Below, piece after piece: positions 19,803 to 30,850 of a stretch of 64,000 nucleotides of DNA. Position 1 is the stretch's first letter. Each line of letters opens with the position of its first letter. This stretch comes from Pectinophora gossypiella (taxonomy: Eukaryota > Arthropoda > Insecta > Lepidoptera > Gelechiidae). The position numbers and the translations under genes are program-made. The stretch spans positions 7,873,534-7,937,533 of the forward strand of contig NC_065422.1 of the NCBI RefSeq assembly GCF_024362695.1. The letters run 5' to 3'. The notes below the pieces were generated by a model. It did no database searches, had not been told where the DNA came from, and saw only the letters and a list, made by a program, of their open reading frames with translations.

Positions 19803-19860
19803 AACGCAAATGGAATTCAAGTCTCTGCTTACCTCGGCGTGAGTTCATGTATATATTAAG
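19803..19860 (+). mobile_element. RTE-like LINE tail (family I), tiny fragment
   Basis: AAATGGAATTCAAGTCTCTG ... GGCGTGAGTTCATGTATATA, the last 55 bp of family I. Confidence 0.6.
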
Positions 19861-20275
19861 TAAAAGAAATATATTATTTTACCAAAAATATAACAATTAT
19901 TTTTTTAACCTACGTTGATTCTGTCTTATCGAGTGACTCAACTGAATATTTGATTGGTAACTTCACTATGCAATCCCCTTTGAAGTAAGGGGTGATATAA
20001 TTTATTATGGCTCACTGCAAGAGGGTAGATTGCGAAAACGTTAGTAGGGTCTCCTGCAGAAGGTGCTTAGTTGCAATATAAATGATTTTATTTATAAGAT
20101 TCCACTCTCAGTAAGGAAACTAGAAATCCTTAGAATATGTTGTTTATTATTTTGTTGTTAGACTAGCAAAAATGGGAATATACTCGTGAGCTAATTTCAC
20201 GTTATATTGTTTAAGTATATTGCTTGTCGTTCTGGACCACCTCTATGGTTTTACAACAGGATAATAAGGCTATTT

Positions 20276-20579
20276 CATCATCATCATCATCATCAGCCCA
20301 TTAACGTCCTCACTGCTGGGGCACGGGCCTTCCCTATGGATGGATAGGGAGATCGGGCCTTAAACCATCACGCGGGCCCAGTGCGGATTGATGGTTATTA
20401 ACGACTGCTAATGCAGCCGGGACCATCGGCTTAACGTGCCTTCCGAAGCACGGAGGAGCTCGAGATGAAAACTTTTTTTTGTGGTCACCCATCCTATGAC
20501 CGGCCTTTGCGAAAGTTGCTTTACTTCAACAATCGCAGACCGAGCGCGTTAACCGCTGTGCCACAGAGCTCCTCACTCA
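20276..20579 (-). mobile_element. SINE C (tRNA/5S-like chimera), full length
   Basis: Flanked by AATAAGGCTATTT (20263-20275 and 20580-20592). On the minus strand: GAGCTC, tRNA-like A box (TGGCACAGCGGTTAACGCGC), then a 5S-rRNA-like stretch (TTGAAGTAAAGCAACTTTCG and CATAGGATGGGTGACCAC), a second GAGCTC, the shared core, and the tail GCCCAGCAGTG-type module with GGGCTGATGATGATGA repeats. Confidence 0.9.
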
Positions 20580-20774
20580 AATAAGGCTATTTATGCATGC
20601 CTAATGTATGTATGTGTTTAGCATTTAGACATTCAAATTGTTTGCGAATAGGTCAATAATCGAATTAATTTTGAAAGATGGAAAGAAAGAAAGACAAGTA
20701 TTTCTTATCAGAAGACACCATAAGTTTACATAAAGTGACATAACAGAAACATAGGAGAACATCATCTCTTTCGC

Positions 20775-20930
20775 ACGGCGTCCGCTTACCTAACCTGAAA
20801 GTTTGACAGCACCTTTTTTACAGAAGCGACTGCCTGACTTTCCAACCCGCGAAGGGAAAACCAGCCCCATACAGGTGTGATCACATACCTTCGGAACGCA
20901 TTTCTCGGGAATGTGAGTTTCATGGTTCAT
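20775..20930 (-). mobile_element. SINE D, 3' portion
   Basis: TCCGCTTACCTAACCTGAAA ... CAACCCGCGAAGGGAAAACC ... GAACGCATTTCTCGGGAATG. It lacks the tRNA-like head. It gives the uninterrupted junction used to define the insertion at 9508. Confidence 0.8.
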
Positions 20931-21785
20931 AAGCATAAAGAAACAAAAAAAAAATGTTGGTCGAAAAAGTCATTATGGCGGTGGAGGACGTCCTCATTAA
21001 TGGAGTTTGCTTAGGTATTAGTCTCGGTGCTTCACAAAGTGGTGAACTCGTTTTTTTTTTCTTTTCGCAATCCATGAATTATATGAAGTATTGCATCATA
21101 TGAAAGTTGAATACAATCCTGCCTACTCGTAAATTCTCCAAACTCTGAAATTAGGCAGTTACAAGGTTCGATAAACCGTATTTCTTCTAGGTACAGATTT
21201 ATTAACAATCCAGACTGATGTCTTTAACAAAAAATAGTCTTTAGAACAGATATTACAAGTAGGTATAAAAGTTTTAATGAAAACAACTTATTGTAGCTCT
21301 TCGAATCATTAGGTACTAAGTCGGGCTGTTACTACGTGTAAAATCCAAAGTCAATGGTTTAGAAAAAAACAGTTTTCAAAACATTTTACGTCTGAAATAA
21401 ATAATGATTCTATATTTTCTCGAACAAGACAGAAATATTATTAAGATTACGTATGCTTACGTTTATGCAAAGTTCTCTAACATGATGAGTATATGTTAAA
21501 TAATTACGTATCTCAATATAATATGCTAAACATTTCCATTGAAAATTCAAGGGCTCGAATTAATCATGATTACCCTAAGTCCCTGGAGATGTTTAATGTT
21601 GCTAAAGTACCTAATACATAATTAGCAAGCGTTTCGTATACAAATACACACAGACACACACCTCTAATAACACAACGGATTATTATGTATGATTAGATAT
21701 ACGTATTATTATGGGTAGGTGAATTCAAACCCCCCAAAGATGTATTTATCTTATAGTGTCCTATGTCAGTCATCACTACGTCAAA

Positions 21786-21985
21786 ATTATGAAATTCTGA
21801 TCACTAAATAAAGACAGATCTAAAGGTGACAAAAAACGTTTTCTTTTGTCTATTTAACTTATTTATTAATTTTATTATAAGTATATTAAAGAAAAATATA
21901 AGTGCGAAATTTGGGCACATTTTCAATTTCGTGTTTTGACGTTTAGTAAAACGTAACTGATTTGACTAGTTGGAAACTAACCTAC
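21786..21985 (+). repeat. Dispersed repeat K, copy 1
   Basis: ATGAAATTCTGATCACTAAA, TAAAGACAGATCTAAAGGTG and the end GATTTGACTAGTTGGAAACT match 61654-61882. Part of the inverse occurs at 44797-44838. No ORF and no clear terminal repeats. Confidence 0.75.
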
Positions 21986-21995
21986 TGGTAATATA

Positions 21996-23311
21996 CAGGG
22001 TGGCCCAGAAGTTCAGGTTCAAAATGAAAAATTAGATAGAAGGGCTCATTAGCTACCAGAAACACCCCCATGTATGTTCAGCAATTATTTACGGTTTAGG
22101 AGATATGACCCATTTTGTACCTTTTGCTAGATTTTCTACCTTACTTCAGAAATAATCATTTTGTCGCTATCTCTTTCTTAATAATTATTTTATTTTACTT
22201 CACAACTATGCCTAAGGCTGTGTACCGCTCAATCAAAGATAAATCAAAGTCAAATCAAGTATAAAAAAAAAAAAAAATTGTCGGAAGTCAAAGTGAGAAT
22301 TCGACCAAAATTGTTACAGGTGTTAAAACTTCGCCGAAGAATAATAAACATATGAGATTGTCATGGACCCTGAAAGTATTTCTAAAAACTGCTCCATTTA
22401 ATAGGCTTTTAGAAACATCCAAAAAAAGTACCCTTAATACGGGCATAAAACTAAGTAATTAGCCCTCAAAGATTGTAAGACAGACAGATTTGAAGGAAAA
22501 TTTGACATTCTCATACAATGTAGCTGCTTCTTTCTATCGTTGTTAAAAGTGCTCAAAGACAGATTTTATTTTAGTATCCAATAGTATGAATCACCAACAG
22601 TGTTTGGGGATAACTTTTTCCTTGAAATCTATGTACCTTCATTAAAATACGAATACCAAAAGTGACTGCAAGTTTTGTCTTCGGATTGTTGCTATGTCTA
22701 CCCTGTTAGCGATTATAAGCGTGATTTTTATTTACTTTTAATTGAAAATGTGTCAATGAGCACCTTTAACAACGTTAGAAAGAAGCAGATACATTGTATG
22801 AGAATGTCAAATTTTCCTTTAAATCTGTCTGTCTTGCAATATTTGTGGTCAAATTACTTAGTTTTTTGCCCATATTAAGGGTACTTTTTTTGGATGTTTC
22901 TAAAAGCCTATTAAATGGAGCAGTTTTTAGAAATACTTTTAGGGTCCATGACAATCTCATATGTTTTTTATTCTTCGGCGACGTTTTAACAACTGTAACA
23001 ATTTTGGTCGAATTCTCACTTTGACTTCCGATAACTTTTTTTTTATACTTGATTTGACTTTGATTTATCTTTGATTGAGCGGTACACAGCCTTAGACATA
23101 GTTGTGAAGTAAAATAAAATAATTATTAAGAAAGGGATAGCGACAAAATGATTATTTCTGAAGTAAGGTAGAAAATCTAGCAAAAGGTACAAAATGGGTC
23201 ATATCTCTTAAACCGTAAATAATTGCTGAACATACATGGGGGTGTTTCTGGTAGCTAATGAGCCCCTCTATCTAATTTTTAATTTTGAACCTGAACTTCT
23301 GGGCCACCCTG
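21996..23311. mobile_element. Fold-back element, 1316 bp, arms ~560 bp
   Basis: Ends CAGGGTGGCCCAGAAGTTCA in inverted orientation with TA on each side (21994-21995, 23312-23313). Left arm 21996-22560 and right arm 22750-23311 are near-identical inverse copies (a few per cent different by eye) around a ~190-bp spacer. No transposase. TA targets point to Tc1/mariner mobilisation. ORFs inside are read-through of the arms. Confidence 0.9.
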
Positions 23312-23317
23312 TATAAT

Positions 23318-23543
23318 TGTCCAGTGGTTGGGCTCACGGTCCGCAGGTCCTGGGTTCGATTCCCGGTGGGGATATATCACAAAAATTACTTAGTGGTCCC
23401 TAGTTTGGTTAGGACATTACAGGGTTAGGACAATCAGGTGATTGTCCGAAATAAGATAATCTGTGCATCGGAATGCACGTTAAGTCCCTGACACCAGAGT
23501 CGATGAGTTTGGTACTCCACCTCACAACCCACACGATAGAAGA
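23318..23543 (+). mobile_element. SINE B, abutting the fold-back element
   Basis: TTGTCCAGTGGTTGGGCTCA head, GGTTCGATTCCCGGTGGGGA B box, and CTCACAACCCACACGATAGA tail. It starts six bases after the fold-back element's right TA. The core is partly deleted (GCATCGGAATGCACGTTAAG). Confidence 0.85.
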
Positions 23544-24122
23544 TATACACCGAGTTAGACTGACGTCATTGAGGGATATTACGTTACTAGTAGTCTAATC
23601 ACGTCTTTACTGTACTTTGGTGGAGGTTTCAAAGTTAGCGAATTCAATAAATAGTCAGTATTTACCTAAATGCTTCTAGTTCTACATCTCAAGTGAAACT
23701 ACTACAACCTACAACTTTGTGCCAATAGCCGGAACCGTCTTCTAAATAACTCCTTAACAATACAGATTTAAGATCACTAATCTATCGATAAACCACAGAA
23801 CAGTTGTACTTGTCAATATAATTCAATGATGGACTTTCTGGGCCGCTTCCCCATTACTGAAAATTGAAAATTTACCCGACCCGATAACCCTAGACAATGT
23901 CATGGCGCCGCAAAATTAGGAGAGCCGAGCCCACCTAAAGTGGGATAGCACAAGGAAGAAGATGGATTTTCTGGGCCGCATCATATTTTTATTGGGGAAC
24001 GTCGGCTGAATAGTTCCTGCACTTATGTCTCTCTCTTCTACGATGATAACATCTATTATTAATATACCTATCGAATATTAATTATTCAATATTTCAATAA
24101 AAGTAGTAGTAGTAGTTTTTTT

Positions 24123-24160
24123 AGTTTGGTACTCCACCTCAAAACCCGCACGATAGAAAA
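24123..24160 (+). mobile_element. SINE B tail fragment
   Basis: TTTGGTACTCCACCTCAAAA then CCCGCACGATAGAAAAAG: only the last ~40 bp. Confidence 0.55.
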
Positions 24161-24440
24161 AGATTAATAAATATAATATATATCGAATATTAATTATTCA
24201 ATATTTCAACGTAAAAATAAAAGTTTAAAAAGTAATACCCGACTACGGAAAAATCGCGCTCTAAAAAGTATGAAACAAGAAAATAGGTATCTTTCTCTGA
24301 AATTATTTTGAATAGTGATGTGTAGAAGAAAGCCGTGGTCGTAGGCAAATTTGTCATTATAGTTTGTTTACTACGGCATACGAACACGGCCATCTTTTAA
24401 ACATACGGAAGGATTTCAAATACTATACGGAAGGATTTCA

Positions 24441-24585
24441 AGTCATGAGCAATATTATGTACCCACTTTAGAACCCTGTCGCACTAGCATATTTGACATT
24501 TAATGAGACTTACTGTCTTATTTGTCAAAAAAGTTAATGTGACATGGTTTCAAAGTGTATACATATGAGTACTCGAGACCGAACA
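24441..24585 (+). mobile_element. MITE (CAGTCAYGAGC family)
   Basis: AGTCATGAGCAATATTATGT to TACTCGAGACCGAACAT. Ends are slightly decayed and the interior is as in the 44408 copy. Confidence 0.75.
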
Positions 24586-24739
24586 TACCTCTTTTTAAAA
24601 ATAAAATTGAATAGTGTATGTATTAAATCGTTTATTAGGAGTGGAGAGAGATTTCTCAGGAGAGAAAGGGATGGCAGGTTTTATGTCTATGTCATCAGAT
24701 CCAGGACGTTTTAAAGAAAGGTCAAGAGTAGTGTAAACC

Positions 24740-25270
24740 GGCAAGTATGCATGAAGTCTTTGATGAGAATGTAAGAAGCGAAAGTGGTGTGTCAGGATTG
24801 AATTTTTTTTTTTTTTTGACGTGACTTAATGTAGATTTGCCGCAGATGGCATTAACTACTTGGCCGGACAAATGGGGAGCGCTGAAGGCTCTCACCCGGT
24901 ACAACGTTTAAGACAACAGGCCTGAGGGTGCCCAGTTGGGCGCGAACCTCGGCTCAGGGCGTCGTCTGAGAGGAAAAATATTTGAAAGAATTAATCGACC
25001 CTAGTGGGTCGATAGCGATAAGCGCTGAATGAGGGAAATCGTCGACCACGCCGGCGGGATCGGTATCGGGGACCTGAAGTGTTTGGTGTCGCGAGCTGAT
25101 TGGCTACCTCTATGGCTAGAGTGATCGGGTCGTCGGGATCGTATATTACGTCCTTCGGACGCCGATACTTTTCAGTACCGTCCCTAAGCGGAATGTACTC
25201 GGAAGCCGCAACTACCAGGGGATTTGGGGTCAGGATTGAAGCAAGTGGAAATATGCATGATTTTATGTAT
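24740..25270 (+). mobile_element. RTE-like LINE tail (family I) split by another retroelement
   Basis: The left half (TGATGAGAATGTAAGAAGCG ... GTGTCAGGATTG) and right half (GAAGCAAGTGGAAATATGCA then TTTTATGTATG) form one family I tail interrupted at 24803-25228. Confidence 0.7.
24803..25228 (-). mobile_element. Poly(A)-tailed non-LTR element, 426 bp, nested
   Basis: Flanked by a perfect 12-bp duplication GTCAGGATTGAA (24791-24802, 25229-25240). A T-run at the left is the poly(A) tail of a minus-strand element. Its 3' region (inverse of GATTTGCCGCAGATGGCATT) recurs at 40428-40492. The GC-rich 5' part is not seen elsewhere in this window. It could be a SINE or a 5'-truncated LINE; no clear Pol III box was found. 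Confidence 0.8.
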
Positions 25271-25389
25271 GAACACGAGTATTGGATCTCAAGGTAATAG
25301 GGACCTTTGTGGAGGACGCTTAGCGCCAGTTAAACGATAGCTCACTGTCACAGATTACTTTTATTGGATGTTCTCTGTACGGATTTCGA

Positions 25390-25730
25390 CACAAGAATGG
25401 TACAACTCTTCTCACACACGAGTGTGTGGGGAAACCTTCTGGAGCTCCTGCTCCTTAAGGTGGTTGTCTACGCCTTCCGCAGCTACGGAAGGGTCCCTGG
25501 GTTTAGGTCCCGCCTTCGCGGTCTAGCCCACCGGGTGAGACCCCGTTTAGGCGCGGGCTGGTCTTCCTCGTCTGCGTCATCAGGTTTCTTCCGTTGCCCT
25601 GGTTCCCTCTTCCCGGGTGAGAGGAGATCCCTTGGGTAACGATGAGGGCGATTTGGTACAACTCGTGCGGCTCGCCGTCTTATAAGGCTGTTCCCACCAC
25701 CGTACCTTGCATGTGTGTCGAAAACAAGTG
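25390..25730. other. GC-rich stretch of unknown nature
   Basis: Strong GC rise with CGCCTTCGCGGTCTAGCC and GTCTGCGTCATCAGG. A minus frame reads KREPGQRKKPDDADEEDQPA, PKRGLTRWARPRRRDLNPGTLP then stop, charged and possibly a relic of a retroelement ORF. The plus 91-codon ORF is alternative and serine/arginine-rich. Neither frame is recognised. Confidence 0.3.
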
Positions 25731-26080
25731 CAGGTGTTGTTTGTTGGCTAGCCGCACGTGTAATGTACAGTTAATGTAATATTTAGATTTTCAATATTTC
25801 GCTGTCGCGCTATCATGTATGCGTGTATTTGAGCATGAGTTATGTATGTATTGAGCCTAATTTAAACACACGAGTACCTCGACTCATCCCCTTGCTAATC
25901 TTCGCACGAGTGCTTTGAGTTCGTTAACCCGTTATATGATGTCTGGCTTAGGAGACTTTGCTTAATAAGTTACGACTTAGTCAAAATTATCTGCGTGATT
26001 CCAATGTTAAAGCAGTGAGCAAGGATGTACTCAGGGGGGTTCGATTATTCGGTATATTTCTCAATTTTATCGAATATATA

Positions 26081-26214
26081 GGTACTTTAGTACCATGTCA
26101 TATTAACTTTTTTTGACAATTAGAACTTAGTCACACTAAATGAGAAATATGTTAATGCGGCAAGGTTCTAACTTGAGTTCTTCAATGATATTGCCCATGA
26201 CTGTACATATCTTT
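26081..26214 (-). mobile_element. MITE (CAGTCAYGAGC family), diverged
   Basis: GTACCATGTCATATTAACTT ... ATATTGCCCATGACTGTAC. The left end has lost the TGCTCGTGACCG terminus. Confidence 0.65.
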
Positions 26215-26509
26215 ATGGCCTATGTGACATTATTCTCTTAGGACTTTAACACCAGCTGTGACTATAAGATATCTTCTGGTGACTTGTAATTCTACCTACA
26301 CCGGTATACATTGCGGGCATGAGATGTGAGTACCTATGTTAACGACGGCCCCCGTGGTCGTCCCAAGTTTTGTTCTTTTTTAAATATATTGTCCTATTCG
26401 TTAAGTTCTGTTGTTTTTAAATGACAGTTTTTGGTTCTAATAAATCAGCTTACAATGTTTTGGCTTTCGTGATATTTTTTACTGTATGCACACTCAACTA
26501 CCTACATCT

Positions 26510-26635
26510 TATATGATATTTCATGTGCCCATTTTAGAACCCTGCAGCATTGACATATTTGACATTTGGTGAGAATTACGGTGCAATTTATCAAAAACGA
26601 TATTGTGACATGGTTATTATATTGTATACATAATA
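26510..26635 (+). mobile_element. MITE (CAGTCAYGAGC family), fragment
   Basis: GTGCCCATTTTAGAACCCTG, TTGACATATTTGACATTTGG and GTGACATGGTTATTAT match the interior; both termini are poor. Confidence 0.6.
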
Positions 26636-26692
26636 CTTATCCGTAACCGTATCTGTGTCTATCTCCATACACGCAAGATAACGTCATATAAG

Positions 26693-27043
26693 TTAACACG
26701 TTGACCATCCCCATACAAAATGGTTTGACTTCCTCGTAAGTCCCGCATATTACTTCAATTCTTGTCAGCTGATGTCTATTTAGTTTATTGAAAAAGTAAA
26801 GCTGATATTAAAAGATATTTTTTTACTAAACCTTCAGTCACTTCAGCCTTCATACAGGTGGACAGTAGCATACATCAAACATACTGGAATACAAACCTTT
26901 GCTAAGTTACCTGGGATCCAAGTGGAGCACCCGCCCTTAGTGCGTACCTGGTAGTCTCTTAGAGACCCATGTATGGGTCACGGACGTATGGAGCTAGTCC
27001 ATCATGACCCTTATATGGTTCACTGGACTGTCAACGTGTTAAC
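26693..27043. mobile_element. MITE with TAACACGTTGACA ends, long form
   Basis: TTAACACGTTGACCATCC at the left and GGACTGTCAACGTGTTAA at the right. Compared with 18956-19129 it carries extra DNA near 26770-26890 and 26935-26965, so it is either a fuller ancestor or has later insertions. Confidence 0.8.
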
Positions 27044-27382
27044 TAAACATAAGTATTCATAGAATTTTTAATATACGAAACGTTTGTCGAGCATAGGGTT
27101 AAAATAATAACAAGATGTTCGTATTACATACACACGTTCCGTCGCTGTTATTTCCCTTGGGATCAAAATTGAGCTTTTAATTCGTATAATAAAGTATTCT
27201 TTATTAAAATTACTTTTGTAGCAGCACCAAAGTGCGGATAAATTGTTTAATCTTCAGTAAGTATCAGAAAATATTAAAAACTATATTTGAAAAATTACTT
27301 TTGAATTTCAGCACGAGTGAATTGGTTTTCGTTGCGCTACATCTGTATCAAGTATATTATTTTGAAAATGAACAGTATTATC

Positions 27383-27862
27383 CAATATGTTAGTGACATC
27401 GTAACGAAAACTTTGAGGGATGATTCAGACCATGATTCTGGGTTGGTATCAAGTGGAATTTTCATCGCAAAATCATGCAAAAATAAATTACTTAAACACT
27501 AACATTTTCATGAATTTTCTGACGGGAAACTCCACTTTATATCAACTCAGAATCACGGTCTGACTCATCCCCCTCAGTATTCGTTACGATGACAATACCA
27601 CCCATACGTATTTGTGTGACTACCTGTACGTACTTCTACCGCGTGTTAAGTGTCGTAACGAACACTGAAGAGGATGATTTAGCTCATTATTCTGTTAATA
27701 TCAAGTGAAATTATCCATCGCAAAAGTATAGAATTGAAAATAATTTAAAAAAAATCATGAATTTTGCGACGATATGCGACGGAAAATTCTACTTGATATT
27801 AACATAGAATCATGGTGTGAATCATCCCTCTCAGTATTCGTTACGATGTCACTAACACCCTG
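27383..27862. mobile_element. Double-hairpin MITE, copy 1
   Basis: Two hairpins in tandem: arms at 27389-27465 and 27510-27590, then 27648-27730 and 27775-27862. Each arm carries GTAACGAA, GGGATGATTCAG and GATTCTG-type motifs. The right terminus is CACTAACACCCTG then TA; the left terminus is decayed. The centre resembles the inverted centre of the copy at 59934-60411. Confidence 0.8.
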
Positions 27863-27899
27863 TATAAAAAATCTGCATTAGAAAACTATAGGTAAAAAT

Positions 27900-29770
27900 A
27901 TATAAATGAAATAAGTACCTGTTTTTAATTTTGTAGTAATTTAGTAATTCATGTATAATATGTTACTATTGAAAGTGGGTATTCAAAGATATACTGAACT
28001 CACGAATATTATTATGTCCTTTCAATTGTCGTTAATTTTCTCTTTCATTTATCATACGTGTTTTTCTTTGTATACCCAATAGCATGCGTTAATTGAAAAC
28101 TTGATTGGCTGCTGTACTTCCTAATGTATGTTATATCTATATGTACGTATGTATGTTTTCTTTTAATAAATAAAATAAAAATTACAGTTTGACAGCACTC
28201 AAACTTAAATGCAGATGATAAGGAACACACACACACACACACAACAAACACACACGAGCACACACAACACTATTATATTCTATGAATAATTATGTTAGGT
28301 ACATTAACTAAAAATCTTGCTTATGAATATAATTTCATGCATTTGCACTTTAATTAAATATCTATAAGTCAGAATATTATTGCTGTTTCTCTCATGTTAG
28401 CTTAGATACGAAAGGAATTGAGTAGTATCTTAAGCGAAGTACTTACTTCTTTAGTTACTTTAAAACATTATACTTAGTATCCTACACAAGGAAAGGACTT
28501 GTCGGCCTACTAAGCAAAGTTAATGTTTTTAAGTTCCCTTTACTCGACATTATTCTACGGCCCATTAATTAATTAAATAACAAGATAGGCCTAACGCAAT
28601 CTTTTACAAACATTTTCAATGAAAGTATCATTCCTTAAAACCTTTTCAAAGACGCTGGCTGATCTCATTTAAAGTTTTATTCGTTCAGAAAGTGATTTAT
28701 AATTCAATGAGGTGAGAATCGTAATACATTATTTTGTATTTGGAAATTGAAAACCAAAAAACCGAACGTCATCGGCAGAACTGAAGCGTGCTCGACTCAA
28801 TGTGACCACAAACGCTATAAGTGGACCATTTCTGCGCGAAATTAAACGTTAATTATTCGATAATGGGTTTATAAACGAAAATCCCGACGTTAAAATTCAT
28901 ACGGGCGAAAACCACTCGAAAATGTGTTATGTACATAAGAGCATTAAAAATCAATACACAGCGAAGCGTCGAGTAGGTATTTCTGAAAAAGTATTAAAAG
29001 TCAACTTGAGAAAGAAGATTCCAATTATGACGTAGGTATAACAACGTAAGCCACAAAATAAATACCTTCTAAATTATTCGGAGTGTTTTTTCAACATTTC
29101 ATTCAATTCGTATAAATAAACATCTCGAAATCTAATTTACTTTTAATCTGTCGAGTATAAACAAAATTAAATTTGGAATTCTAACGTTTCAGAACGTTTC
29201 GAGTTACCATAGACAAAGGGTTCTTATCTCTTGTCGAGTGCCTCTGAAATATAAGACGTTATTCGAAACTTTATTGTCGCGAAATACAGTTTAAAACGTT
29301 GTTGACTGTGGAAACATGATTCATTGAATTCATAGAAAAATGGCGTTTAGACATGCGTAAGAAGAAATGGTTTAATATGGACTTCGCGTGTCTGTTTTAA
29401 AATGAACACGGTCTTTAGACAGCGACATGATCAATAATAAGAAAAAATGATCCATGATGCTTAATAAAATAGAAAAACAAAAAACACTTCTGACGAACCA
29501 AGTAATAACTCATTCAAGAGATTTGGAGTTAAGGCGTAACAAGCCAGGTGTTACAACAAACTTAGTCAAACATTCCTATACCTACAGTATTCAGACACAA
29601 ATCGATTACATAACGTCTCTGACGTCAAAGCAATATGACGACCAACTTCAAATGCCAATCATAAATAATTACCAGACTGAAATAACTTAAGAAATCAAAC
29701 AAGTACAATACGAACAATACAACGCATTTGATATAATAGAAATTCTACTGGACACGCGTTTTCGTTTCCG
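27900..29770. other. AT-rich unique DNA, no gene seen
   Basis: Includes a short (CA)n tract (about 28226-28246). The stretch 28740-28930 (GAACGTCATCGGCAGAACTG, ATAAGTGGACCATTTCTGCG) is less AT-rich and might be a conserved noncoding element, but that needs comparison with relatives. The 78-codon ORF at 29454 is unrecognised. Confidence 0.35.
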
Positions 29771-29772
29771 TT

Positions 29773-29980
29773 TCAGAATAAGAATCATTTATTCAACGTA
29801 ATTATCATGGATAAACTTGTTGAAGGTCAATGTAACATTTTTGAATTTACGTCATTTCGCAAGGTGTCATGGCTGAAGAGAAGAAATGACAAGAAACAAC
29901 AGCAACACATCTATTAAATCAATAAGGGTATACATTACAAGTTACAAGTCATTTAATAACTAGAGGAACACATTTAATAC
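29773..29980 (-). repeat. Dispersed LINE-tail-like repeat L, copy 1
   Basis: AGAATCATTTATTCAACGTA and GTTGAAGGTCAATGTAAC ... CATTTCGCAAGGTGTCATGG recur at 57337-57540 in the same orientation. The inverse ends AATAAATGATTCT, a typical LINE 3' end. Confidence 0.75.
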
Positions 29981-30013
29981 CAGACATTTCAATTTAAAGG
30001 CATTATAAGTATA

Positions 30014-30112
30014 CGTTAGATCAGTGCGTAGTCGTTAGATGAGCCATGTCAAGGGCTCTCGCAGCTTGCTGGGGTTGGTCATCTACCTCACAACCCACAT
30101 GAGAGAGAGTCA
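30014..30112 (+). mobile_element. SINE B tail, diverged
   Basis: GTAGTCGTTAGATGAGCCAT, TGGGGTTGGTCATCTACCTC and ACAACCCACATGAGAGAGAG. Confidence 0.65.
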
Positions 30113-30149
30113 TGTAAAGTCATACTTCTTATCCCTAAGTCTCTCACAG

Positions 30150-30300
30150 AGTTAGTTCGCCCATTATAGCTGACGATACGGCCACCTATCACATTGGTCC
30201 ATCAGAAGGCTCGGTGAGGTGTAGGTACTTAGTTCATCTTGCGATGCATGTACCTCTGGCTACTCCCATTGGGATATAGTCGAGAGTTTATGTTATGTTG
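30150..30300 (+). mobile_element. Repeat E fragment
   Basis: GATACGGCCACCTATCACAT, AAGGCTCGGTGAGGTGTAGG, CATCTTGCGATGCATGTACC and the tail CCCATTGGGATATAGTCGAG. Confidence 0.7.
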
Positions 30301-30314
30301 TTATGGTCACATCA

Positions 30315-30428
30315 CTAATTTGAGCCACGCTCTTGTCGGTGTAGCATTCTCCATTCTTTACCTTATAAGACATGACGTTCGCCTTCATTTTAATCTGTTC
30401 CATGTAAGCTCTTCTTGGTCTTCCCTAT
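30315..30428 (-). pseudogene. LINE family H fragment
   Basis: GCCACGCTCTTGTCGGTGTA ... GTAAGCTCTTCTTGGTCTTC, the same 3' end as at 3770-3940. It is wedged between repeats E and G. Confidence 0.65.
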
Positions 30429-30454
30429 GTTGTTATGGTACTTATCCCTATTGG

Positions 30455-30575
30455 TGTTAGCATACGGTTCATCATATCCAGCTTAGGACTTCATATCAAA
30501 AGTGACTGCAAGTTACCTTGTGGCACTGCCCACCTCATTAGGAATCATGGGTTGATTTTATGTATTGTAGGTACA
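30455..30575 (+). repeat. Repeat G fragment
   Basis: CATACGGTTCATCATATCCA, AGTGACTGCAAGTTACC and CTGCCCACCTCATTAGGAAT follow repeat G (best copy 48040). Confidence 0.65.
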
Positions 30576-30754
30576 GGTACAATCCAGCTCCATTGCTCCG
30601 TGCATGAAACGAATTGGCGTGAACATCAATTAAAAGTTGACTTCTAACGTAACTCTCTCTACGTACTTCTCCCACTGTATTCCTGTCACTTAGCAAAGTT
30701 TATCTCGGGTTTCAAAATGCTTGTTAATATACCAGCCAATGACAACCGCGCCAC

Positions 30755-30850
30755 GGATTATATCGAGCCCTTCGACCAATAAACAATACGAATGCTATCT
30801 ACGTAGATGGACGTCAAACGGCTATTGGTCGAAGGCTTCGATATGATTCG
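30755..30850. repeat. Imperfect palindrome of ~90 bp
   Basis: TATCGAGCCCTTCGACCAAT and ATTGGTCGAAGGCTTCGATA are inverse with two changes. They are centred on ATCTACGTAGAT. A CG-rich run GCGCCGCGCGCGCCGCG follows. Confidence 0.75.

Noticed and set aside
22675..23024. Overlapping ORFs in the fold-back element
   Set aside because: They are arm sequence read on both strands; no transposase motif is present.
27383..27862. Regular repeat units suggesting a CRISPR-like array
   Set aside because: Units alternate in orientation, diverge, and sit in a eukaryotic transposon setting.
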